A stretch of DNA of 37,716 bases from an uncultured Clostridia bacterium (GTDB taxonomy: Bacteria > Bacillota > Clostridia > Oscillospirales > Ruminococcaceae): positions 1 to 37,716 of the forward strand of contig CALWNN010000033.1 in assembly GCA_944382845.1 (NCBI GenBank), in the 5' to 3' direction. Below, piece by piece: positions 30,211-37,716 of this stretch; position 1 is the stretch's first letter, and every line of letters begins with the position of its first letter. The position numbers and the translations under genes were made by a program. Under the pieces are notes generated by a model. It was not told where the DNA came from. It worked only from the letters and a program-made list of their open reading frames with translations, and made no database searches.

Positions 30211-33200
30211 ATGAAACGCAAACTAAAAGACTTTCTTAATAAGCGAGTCATATCAACAGCAATCAGCGCCGCCATAACTTTTAATATGATAGCAATTTTA
30301 CCCATGAGCGTTTTTGCCGACGATAATTCATCGGATGAAAACAAGAGCAAAGTTACGTCCTTTAATGGAAATAGATATCAGCTCTTTGACGAATCTATGA
30401 GCTGGACAGAAGCAAAGAAATATTGCGAAAGTCTCGGCGGTCATTTGGTCACAATTACATCCTCAGAAGAGCAAGAATTTATTAATGAGTCTTTGTTATC
30501 CATTGGAGAAAAATCTACTTATTTTATCGGATTATCCAGAACAGATGCTAACTCTCAATGGAATTGGGTCACAGGTGAAGCTTTTGAATATACTAATTGG
30601 GATATTGGTGAGCCAAACAGTAATAGTGAACATTATGTACATATGTATAGGACAGTTCATACTCTTGGCACATGGAATAATACCCTTAATTATGTGTCGG
30701 GTGCTGCAAGCTATGCCACTGAAAATGCAGGTTTCATCTGCGAATGGGAAGGTACAACCGAAAAACAAGAAGAAGTTTCCCCATATACACTTTTCTCCGG
30801 CAGCAGTACGGAAAATTTTCAGCTCAACTGCTGGAAAAGCACCTTTAACGGCAACGTATACACAGGCGCAGGCTTTGTAAGCAACGCATCTGAAATTTAT
30901 CTAAACGGCAAAGTAGACGCTGTTAATACGATCACGACAAACGGCTGGCAGATCAATATTGATGAAAGAAACGAAAATGCCGACAAGGAAGCTATGCCCG
31001 ATTGGGACGCATGTATTCATAAAATGGCAGGCGCTTATGAATTTACCGATGAGGACGTCGTAAGGATTCAGGATACAAACGTCATAGACGGCGCGGTTAA
31101 AACTACCGGAAAGGTTGAGATCAGCGGGACGACCTTTGACGGTAACTGCTACATCATTGCCGACGGGGATATTACATACAACGTGAACGATTTTATTTCC
31201 ACGGGTCGTGTTGTACTTTATTCCAGAAACGGAAATATCACAATTAACGGCACAAATATCGATATGAACGGCATAATGTACGCTCCTAACGGTACGGTTG
31301 CCTTTAATTCCAATATTGCAAATATAAACGGCAGAATTTTTGCCGATAAGATCAATTTTAATGGAAGTATTTTCAATGTTACGGGCAGCGATTCGGATTG
31401 GGAGCTTCTAGGAACTAAAAGCGTAATTTCAAAAACATATACTCTTGACGATGACTTCAACGAGGGCGAATTTGACGGTCTGGGACTTGATATTGCAGAC
31501 GAATTGACCTTGGAACAGCGTTCGGGCAACGATAATGTTCCTTTGGAAAACAGCTATAAAATTGACAGTGCGGCAAACGGTATAGGTCTGACAGTAAAAT
31601 CCGACAAATCATCTCTTGACAAGCCTGAAGATTCCGTGAATCTTGAATTTGATCTCGGCGGATTCGGCTCTCAGGAGATTGAGGAAAACAACGTAGATCT
31701 TGCTATTGTCGTAGATACTTCGGGAAGTATGAGTGGTTCAAGAAGAACTAACGCTCAGAATGCAGCAAGAGAAGTAGTTGCACAGATGAAAGAAAATGAT
31801 AGATGTGCAATAATTAAATTTACCTCAAGCGCAACTGTTTTGCAGGACTTTACCGATAATTACAAGTTGCTTGATACGGCAATAAACAAGCTTGGAGCAA
31901 GCGGTGGAACAAATATTGCAAGCGGTATAAATAAAGCAATCAACTGCTTTGATAATTTGGAAGATAATTCGAGGCAAAAATATATTATTCTGTTATCTGA
32001 CGGCTCAGATTCCTCCAAATCTGCACAAGCCGCTTTAGACGCATATGCTCTTGGCATAAGAATTTTCGCTTTGTCCATCGGCAATGACAGCAAGCAGATG
32101 CAGACGGTAGCCGCAAACAGCAACGGTATTTATCTTAACAGTCCTACGGCAGAGCAGATTAATGAAATGATGCAGCAGTTTGCCGCAGAGGTTTTTGATA
32201 CGGCAGGCAAGGATGTTTCCTTTGAGATGACCGTATCCAAAAAAGCAGATATAGATACCTCTGCAATTAATCCTCAGCCTACAGAAATAATTGAAAATGA
32301 GGACGGTACAAAAACGCTCAAATGGAGCTATGAAAAGATCTCAATTTATGAAAATCAGAAAATAACCGTTCCTGTTTCTGTTAACGATTTGGAATCGGGA
32401 TTGTTCAATATTGCAGACAGCGTATCATGCACATACTTCAACAGAAACGGCGAATCGTCTACGGTTTATGCCGACGATATTGTTATGCCCGTTCATAGTT
32501 ATAAGGAATCGGGCACATGGACGGCGGTATACGACAGCAAAACTACTGATACCGTATGGAAGAATATTTACTGGAACGGAAAGCTCTATGATGACGGAAT
32601 GATCGCAGTAAAGGCTTGCGCAGGAAACGACGAAAACGCATTTGGTAATTGGGTCGATATCACCAATCATGCGGACATTAAAAATCTTTCGGGCAGATAT
32701 GTTAAATTGTCTGTTGAGATGAACGTCTCATCAACCGGCAAAACTCCGGAGCTTTTCGATATTACCGTGCTTTCCGACGGCTCAGATAATGTCAATTACA
32801 TAAACAACGCTCCGGAAACCAAAATCGTTGGTTCGGATACGACTTGCGTAAGCAAAAGACTTTTCCTATCCACAGAAACTGTGGACGACGCATTCTGCAC
32901 ACAGCTTGATTTCAAATGGTCGTGCGATAATGAAGATGTAATTATCAGCAGCCCGAACAAGCCTTACGCTTCATTCAAGTTTAATGAATCCGGCGAATAT
33001 ACAGTTACCCTTACTGTTTCCGACGGCAATTCAGAAACTGTTGTAAGTAAAACGATAACCGTATTGAACGACGAAGTTATGGTAATTCCGATCATTGACA
33101 TAGAATCTCCCTCTGTTGTAAAGGCAGGCTCTGCAGTCAGCGGAAGGATCAATAATCTTAACGGAGCGCAGATAACCGAGTACGAAATTAAAGCAGGAAA

Positions 33201-36200
33201 CGAAAGCGTTTCGGCAGACGAGGACGGTAATTTCACTTTTACCGCTCCGGAAAACGACTGCATAATTGCAATTAATGTAAAGGCGGCAAATGCGCTTGGT
33301 CTTTACGGTGAAAGCAGCAAGGCGATAGTTGTGGACGGAACCGCTCCGAGCGTTGAGCTTAAATCCAACAGTGACGAAATCCACGCAAACGATACCGTTA
33401 CCGTTTCGGCTGTTATGAGCGATGAAAACGGAATCAAGGATTACATCGTGACTCTTAACGGCGAAGAAATCACTCTTAATGAAATTTATCAGTATATATT
33501 CACGCCCGAAACCGCAGGCGAATACGTATTTGTGTTGACCGCCGAGGATATTGCCGGAAATACTTCCGATACGACTCTTGTTCTTAATGTTTCCGAAGAA
33601 GAAATCAAGGACACAAATCAGCCGGTAGTTAAATATTCCGTTCCCAAAATTCTGATGGCAGGCGAATCGGGCGATTTCAGATTTATAGCGTCAGATGATA
33701 CGGGAGTTGCAGAGTTCACGGTTAAGGTCAACGGAGTGGCTGTGGCTATTGACGAAAACGGTCATTTCAGCTATGTGCCCGAGGAATCAGGCGATCTTGT
33801 AATAGATGTTCACGCGGCGGACGAAGCAGGCAATAATACGGATTTTCAGCTTACCGTGCCTGTCATCAGTCTTGACCTTGTAACCGAAAAAAAGACATAT
33901 AAGGAAAATGAGATCGTTACTGTTCAGCTTGTATATTCGGATAATCTGAACATAACCGATCAGCAGGCGGCGATCGACGGCGTTCAGATGACCATTGAAA
34001 ACGATATGATATCCGCCGAGGGACTTTCGGTAGGAACACATAAGGTAGTATGGCAGGTTCAGGACGAATGCGGAGCTGTTTTCACAGGAACTCTTGAAAT
34101 CGAAGTAATTGACAGTACTGCTCCGGAAGTCAGCGTTACTCTTTCTGACAATAATCCTAAAGAGGGAGATACCGTAACCGCCGAGATCACTGCAAGCGAC
34201 GAACACGGCATTGCTTCTGTTACCGCAAAGCTTGACGGAAATGAAATTGCCGTTAACGAAAGCAAGGCCGTTCTTGAGAATCTGACAGCAGGAAAGCATA
34301 CTTTTGAGGTCACGGCAACCGATACTACTGGAAATTATACTGTTTACACATATGATTTCACCGTTCTGAGCAATCAGCCGGTAGATACGACTGCACCTGA
34401 GCTTGACGTAACTGTTGAATTTACCGAAGACAAAAAAATTGAAATAACCGCTGTGGCTACAGATGACAGCGGTAATGCTGCGATCACCGGAACTATAAAC
34501 GGTGAAGAAGTAGTATTTGATAATGGAAAGGCTGTATACACTCCTGCCGGAGTCGGCGATTATGTGATCATTGTCCGTGCCGAAGACGAAAGCGGAAACT
34601 ATACCGAGAAAACCCAGACTGTTACTATTACAAAGGAAGATACAGTATTTGAGCTTAAGCTCGGCGTTACCGTCGAAAAGGACAATATCAAGCCCAATGA
34701 AACAACGAATCTAATTGTAAGCACATCGTCGGTTCTTGGAGAGGTTTCGCTGTCATGCACGGCTAATGGCGGAACTGTTACGGAAAACGAGGACGGGTTC
34801 AGCTTTGTTTCCGATAAGACGGGCACTTTCGAGCTTGTTGTTACGGCAACGGATAAGAAAGAAAATACCGTAAGTCAGACCGTATACATCACCGTTACAG
34901 AAGATAAAATCGATATTGGTGACGATGATGAAGGAACGGGAGATTACGTAAACAAGTATACTCCCGAACCCAGGGCAAGAGTGATCCTTGATTCCAATGA
35001 AAAGACGGAAACAAAGATGACGGAGGAAATGGCTGATCTTGCCGATCATCTCGAAACGCCTCTTGCTGTTTATGAATATCTTTACAATAACCTTAACACT
35101 GAGTATTATATAGGCTCAAGAAAGGGCGCAATCGGTACATACGAGCAGAACGGCGGTAACGACGTTGACTGCGCAAGCTTGCTTATTGCAATGCTCAGGT
35201 ATATGGGTTATGAAGCTGAGTATGTTACAGGTACTATTGGTGTTACCCAGCAGCAGTTGATAGATTTAACAGCTGCCGATAACATTGAAACTGCTCTGAA
35301 GATTTTCATGATACAAGGCAAAGAAGTCAGCAAGTCCGCCGATACGTATTATTTCGATCACACATGGGTCAAAACCACTATCGATGGCAAGGAATATGAT
35401 CTCGATATCAGTTTCAAGAAATACAAGCAGGTAGAGAGTATTTCATACGAGATCGAAAAGCAAAATTTTGATTTTGATATTTCAGAGTTTAAGGATTCTT
35501 CTGATTTTTATATTAATTTAAGCAGCCTTGACCAAACTGATGAAGAGGCAAGCGTAAATGTTACGGGAAAAATGATTGCTCAGAGAAAAATATCGCAATT
35601 ACCTTTGCATTTGCCATTTGCTTGTGGTATAATAAAAGAACAAGTTAAAAATATTTACGATTCCGAGATCATCGACACCGATCTACTCAAAATCGGCATA
35701 AATAATGGTTATCAAATCGCAATATCGGGACCTGAGGCATACATTTCGAATATAACGATCGGATACGTGCCAAATGACAGCTTGTATGATATGTTCGGAG
35801 GAAGCAAACCTGAAAATATCTACAGTCTTTCTGACGATTACCTTTCTGCATATACCGATACGTTGTCTCCTGCTCTTTATGTCAATAACGAAAAAATTTA
35901 TGAATGGGATAACGCTCTTACAAGTCTTGGAGAACTGCAAACTCTCAATATTACTGTTTCCTCCGGTGAAATCGCATATGGAGAAAACAAGGAAATACTT
36001 GTAGGTTCTGTTAACGCTATTGTGACCGATACGCAGAATATTTCGGCTCACTCACTTTTGACGGCTTATGAAAAAATGCCGCTTTCCGATGATGAACAGT
36101 CAAAGGTAACTGAAAATAACGTCTATAACGATGAGTACATAGGCAATTTTCTTAATCTTATAGGTACAACATATTTTGCGCAGCTTGATATTGAAAACAA

Positions 36201-37071
36201 AATGCTGTCGGGTGCAAAGGAGATTTATACCGAGCGTTCATTCAGCTATGGCATATTCACATACGAACCGTATGTAACGGAACGTTTCGGAAAATATTCT
36301 ATTGAGAAAAAAGGCTCGTTCGGAGTTGATATTCTCGGCAATATATCTTCGACAGTGAGCTATAACGGAAATGCTGATGACGAATACGCTTATCGTTTTG
36401 CTGCCGGATATGTTTCGTCGTATCTTGAGAGTCTCGTGCTTGAGCAGTTTACCGGTATACAAAGCGTATCAACGGCGGAGGTTCTCAGAATAGCTGCCGA
36501 ACAGGAAATAGATATTCGGATAATTTCTTCCGAAAATGCTGAAGAGCTTGATAATCTGCAATTATCAAGCAGAGATATCGAAGATATTCGTTATGCTATA
36601 AATTCCGGAAAGATAGTAGTAGTTCCGGAAAAGAATATAACTGTAGGCAGTTGGACCGGAACAGGCTATATCGTTCAGGATATAAACGGAAACGATTTTT
36701 CGTTTATGATCAGCAATGGACTGAACGGTGGTGGAATAACAGAATATTCACAATTGGACTTGACAGCGTATTTAGCTATAATTTCATTGCTCACTACTAT
36801 TTCTATGAAAAACTGGTTAATTAAATTATCTGGTATTGTTACGGATTTGCTTATTGCAGGTTCATATTTAGGTGGAATAGGGATATTAGTTGGTACTATT
36901 GCTATTATGTATATCTTAGCATCAACTTACCAAAGTAATGTAGAGCTATACTACAAAGCTTTAGAAGGTGATAAGTATGCGGCTAATCTATTAAATCAAA
37001 ATGCTTTTTTCAAACTGTATTTTTATACAATGTTCAAGGGGCTAAAATGTATATGGGGCGAGATGTTTTAG
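30211..37071 (+). CDS. Giant secreted CTLD-VWA-Ig-transglutaminase exoprotein
   Basis: The product has 2286 residues with a signal peptide (cleavage near VFA-DD, 36/37). In order: C-type lectin domain (about 48-180; C72/C177, Ca2+-type EPN at 134-136 and WNN at 155-157); bactofilin-like beta-helix region (about 230-395, ISGTTFDGNCYIIADGDI, NGIMYAPNGTV); von Willebrand A domain (494-665) with complete MIDAS (DTSGS 502-506, T567, D597); PKD-like domain (867-952); about seven Ig-like repeats of about 85 residues (960-1563) each ending near a D-x-x-GN turn; transglutaminase-like domain (about 1600-1740) with C1654 in NDVDCASLL, H1717 in FDHTW and D1732; a variable region; and GLNGGG (2171-2176). 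The end (2183-2237) has three hydrophobic segments and a polar tail. No LPXTG motif or dockerin is present. It follows agrB with overlapping signals. Confidence 0.85.
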   Translation: MKRKLKDFLNKRVISTAISAAITFNMIAILPMSVFADDNSSDENKSKVTSFNGNRYQLFDESMSWTEAKKYCESLGGHLVTITSSEEQEFINESLLSIGEKSTYFIGLSRTDANSQWNWVTGEAFEYTNWDIGEPNSNSEHYVHMYRTVHTLGTWNNTLNYVSGAASYATENAGFICEWEGTTEKQEEVSPYTLFSGSSTENFQLNCWKSTFNGNVYTGAGFVSNASEIYLNGKVDAVNTITTNGWQINIDERNENADKEAMPDWDACIHKMAGAYEFTDEDVVRIQDTNVIDGAVKTTGKVEISGTTFDGNCYIIADGDITYNVNDFISTGRVVLYSRNGNITINGTNIDMNGIMYAPNGTVAFNSNIANINGRIFADKINFNGSIFNVTGSDSDWELLGTKSVISKTYTLDDDFNEGEFDGLGLDIADELTLEQRSGNDNVPLENSYKIDSAANGIGLTVKSDKSSLDKPEDSVNLEFDLGGFGSQEIEENNVDLAIVVDTSGSMSGSRRTNAQNAAREVVAQMKENDRCAIIKFTSSATVLQDFTDNYKLLDTAINKLGASGGTNIASGINKAINCFDNLEDNSRQKYIILLSDGSDSSKSAQAALDAYALGIRIFALSIGNDSKQMQTVAANSNGIYLNSPTAEQINEMMQQFAAEVFDTAGKDVSFEMTVSKKADIDTSAINPQPTEIIENEDGTKTLKWSYEKISIYENQKITVPVSVNDLESGLFNIADSVSCTYFNRNGESSTVYADDIVMPVHSYKESGTWTAVYDSKTTDTVWKNIYWNGKLYDDGMIAVKACAGNDENAFGNWVDITNHADIKNLSGRYVKLSVEMNVSSTGKTPELFDITVLSDGSDNVNYINNAPETKIVGSDTTCVSKRLFLSTETVDDAFCTQLDFKWSCDNEDVIISSPNKPYASFKFNESGEYTVTLTVSDGNSETVVSKTITVLNDEVMVIPIIDIESPSVVKAGSAVSGRINNLNGAQITEYEIKAGNESVSADEDGNFTFTAPENDCIIAINVKAANALGLYGESSKAIVVDGTAPSVELKSNSDEIHANDTVTVSAVMSDENGIKDYIVTLNGEEITLNEIYQYIFTPETAGEYVFVLTAEDIAGNTSDTTLVLNVSEEEIKDTNQPVVKYSVPKILMAGESGDFRFIASDDTGVAEFTVKVNGVAVAIDENGHFSYVPEESGDLVIDVHAADEAGNNTDFQLTVPVISLDLVTEKKTYKENEIVTVQLVYSDNLNITDQQAAIDGVQMTIENDMISAEGLSVGTHKVVWQVQDECGAVFTGTLEIEVIDSTAPEVSVTLSDNNPKEGDTVTAEITASDEHGIASVTAKLDGNEIAVNESKAVLENLTAGKHTFEVTATDTTGNYTVYTYDFTVLSNQPVDTTAPELDVTVEFTEDKKIEITAVATDDSGNAAITGTINGEEVVFDNGKAVYTPAGVGDYVIIVRAEDESGNYTEKTQTVTITKEDTVFELKLGVTVEKDNIKPNETTNLIVSTSSVLGEVSLSCTANGGTVTENEDGFSFVSDKTGTFELVVTATDKKENTVSQTVYITVTEDKIDIGDDDEGTGDYVNKYTPEPRARVILDSNEKTETKMTEEMADLADHLETPLAVYEYLYNNLNTEYYIGSRKGAIGTYEQNGGNDVDCASLLIAMLRYMGYEAEYVTGTIGVTQQQLIDLTAADNIETALKIFMIQGKEVSKSADTYYFDHTWVKTTIDGKEYDLDISFKKYKQVESISYEIEKQNFDFDISEFKDSSDFYINLSSLDQTDEEASVNVTGKMIAQRKISQLPLHLPFACGIIKEQVKNIYDSEIIDTDLLKIGINNGYQIAISGPEAYISNITIGYVPNDSLYDMFGGSKPENIYSLSDDYLSAYTDTLSPALYVNNEKIYEWDNALTSLGELQTLNITVSSGEIAYGENKEILVGSVNAIVTDTQNISAHSLLTAYEKMPLSDDEQSKVTENNVYNDEYIGNFLNLIGTTYFAQLDIENKMLSGAKEIYTERSFSYGIFTYEPYVTERFGKYSIEKKGSFGVDILGNISSTVSYNGNADDEYAYRFAAGYVSSYLESLVLEQFTGIQSVSTAEVLRIAAEQEIDIRIISSENAEELDNLQLSSRDIEDIRYAINSGKIVVVPEKNITVGSWTGTGYIVQDINGNDFSFMISNGLNGGGITEYSQLDLTAYLAIISLLTTISMKNWLIKLSGIVTDLLIAGSYLGGIGILVGTIAIMYILASTYQSNVELYYKALEGDKYAANLLNQNAFFKLYFYTMFKGLKCIWGEMF

Positions 37072-37149
37072 TTTTATGTAAAGCTAATAATATTAAAAAT
37101 AAATCATATGATTATGATATTCGTAAATAAGACAGAAGGTGATTTTAAT

Positions 37150-37569
37150 TTGAATTCCAATGAGAATAATAGAGTTAATAACTATGATTTTGAGGTAACT
37201 CCACGTAAAATAGTTACAACAGAAACGATTATTGGCTTTTGTGGAGTAACAATTGCTACAATAATTTGTGAGCTTGCATTTACTCCAATTATTTTCTGGT
37301 TTTCATTAGCAATATTGTTTATTCTTATTATTGAATTAATTCATCAAAAAAATAAATCTAAAATATCTGTTAAAAACAATTCATTATATTATAGGAACAG
37401 CGTTTATGAATGTGAAAATATTAAATTTATTAAGGTAACAGTTCTAGGCAATGTATATATTCATTGCTCTGAAACAACAATTAAAATACATAAATCATAC
37501 GAAGGTTATAATAAATTATGTAATTGGGCAAAAGAGAATCATATTGTGTTTATGGATAGTACTGCATAG
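37150..37569 (+). CDS. Small two-helix membrane protein, immunity-like
   Basis: The 139-residue protein has a polar N-terminus, two adjacent membrane helices (about 26-43 and 45-65: IIGFCGVTIATII, IIFWFSLAILFILIIEL) and a soluble C-terminal beta-rich domain (about 70-139, KISVKNNSLYYRNSVYEC...). The latter resembles PH-like/YcxB-type small membrane protein domains. TTG 37150 is preferred as start, with AGAAGGTGA 8 nt upstream; ATG 37108 or 37114 have no ribosome site. It lies 78 bp after the exoprotein whose C-terminus is itself membrane-like. Size, membrane location and AT-rich composition fit an immunity protein; this is inference from context. Confidence 0.55.
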   Translation: MNSNENNRVNNYDFEVTPRKIVTTETIIGFCGVTIATIICELAFTPIIFWFSLAILFILIIELIHQKNKSKISVKNNSLYYRNSVYECENIKFIKVTVLGNVYIHCSETTIKIHKSYEGYNKLCNWAKENHIVFMDSTA

Positions 37570-37585
37570 TTTGTATCTGAACTAA

Positions 37586-37716
37586 ATTATAAATCTAATT
37601 ATATCTATTAAAGATTCGTATGAAGCCATACTTATTTTGCAAACAGCTATAAAGCTTGTCTTAAGCGCAACTTCTTTAATGCCGGTTGTCGGTGGAGTAG
37701 TTCTGTTTGCATTTTC
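37586..37716 (+). other. Start-less hydrophobic open frame running off the window
   Basis: From just after TAA 37583-37585 an open frame continues to the window end, reading DSYEAILILQTAIKLVLSAT and then SLMPVVGGVVLFAF. It has no ATG/GTG/TTG with ribosome site at its beginning. Such glycine-containing hydrophobic segments resemble the C-terminal tip of the exoprotein (TAYLAIISLLTTIS ... GGIGILVGTIAIM) in character, not in close identity. It may be an orphan alternative tip left by cassette exchange. Confidence 0.4.

Noticed and set aside
33787-34299. 170-codon open frame on the minus strand
   Set aside because: It is opposite the Ig-like repeats of the exoprotein; codon bias of the real gene creates it.

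Overview
The window looks like a chromosomal segment of an AT-rich Clostridia bacterium, most likely a gut Ruminococcus-type member of the Oscillospiraceae. This is inference from a gene set (agr-like locus, GH5 mannanase lipoprotein, TnpV remnant, C-type-lectin exoprotein) and from Gram-positive signals: strong GGAGG ribosome sites, consensus sigma-A promoters with 17-bp spacers, and many U-tailed terminators. No rRNA, tRNA or CRISPR array was seen.

Positions 1-5345 hold an eroding accessory cassette: an alcohol dehydrogenase stump, an intact MerR-family regulator, a nuclease-like fragment with a stop, an intact DNA-alkylation-repair-type HEAT protein, and an operon of aldo/keto reductase, NmrA-like oxidoreductase and second aldo/keto reductase. 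Both reductases carry single-base frameshifts in short homopolymers. The operon promoter has the stretched 19-bp spacer and internal dyad typical of MerR-family control.

Positions 5346-26402 are core genome with clean gene structure: secG / GNAT-like acetyltransferase / rnr; a GH5 mannanase-like lipoprotein; an ACT protein / hom / thrB operon with an internal terminator; an orphan ATPase of the sensor-kinase type; gap; PAP2 phosphatase / stop-interrupted small gene / DUF3783; a heterodimeric ABC exporter behind a structured leader; an NfeD-like membrane protein; galT-galE driven by a tandemly duplicated promoter; and a P-type Ca2+ ATPase. Two palindrome-rich elements (15412-15511 and 21417-21507) and a 15-bp motif present four times look like dispersed repeats.

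Positions 26403-27448 are gene-poor, with a TnpV remnant and an orphan promoter. From 27449 to the end lies the most interesting block: agrA and agrC are intact, followed by agrD frameshifted at codon 3 and an agrB that lacks its N-terminus and has an in-frame TAG. Directly behind is a 2286-residue secreted protein (signal peptide, C-type lectin domain, bactofilin-like region, von Willebrand A domain, PKD and Ig-like repeats, transglutaminase-like domain, and a hydrophobic C-terminal tip). A small membrane protein and a start-less hydrophobic open frame running off the window follow. I interpret this as a candidate polymorphic exoprotein/toxin with an immunity-like partner and an orphan alternative tip, placed under a peptide quorum-sensing promoter whose own signal genes have decayed.
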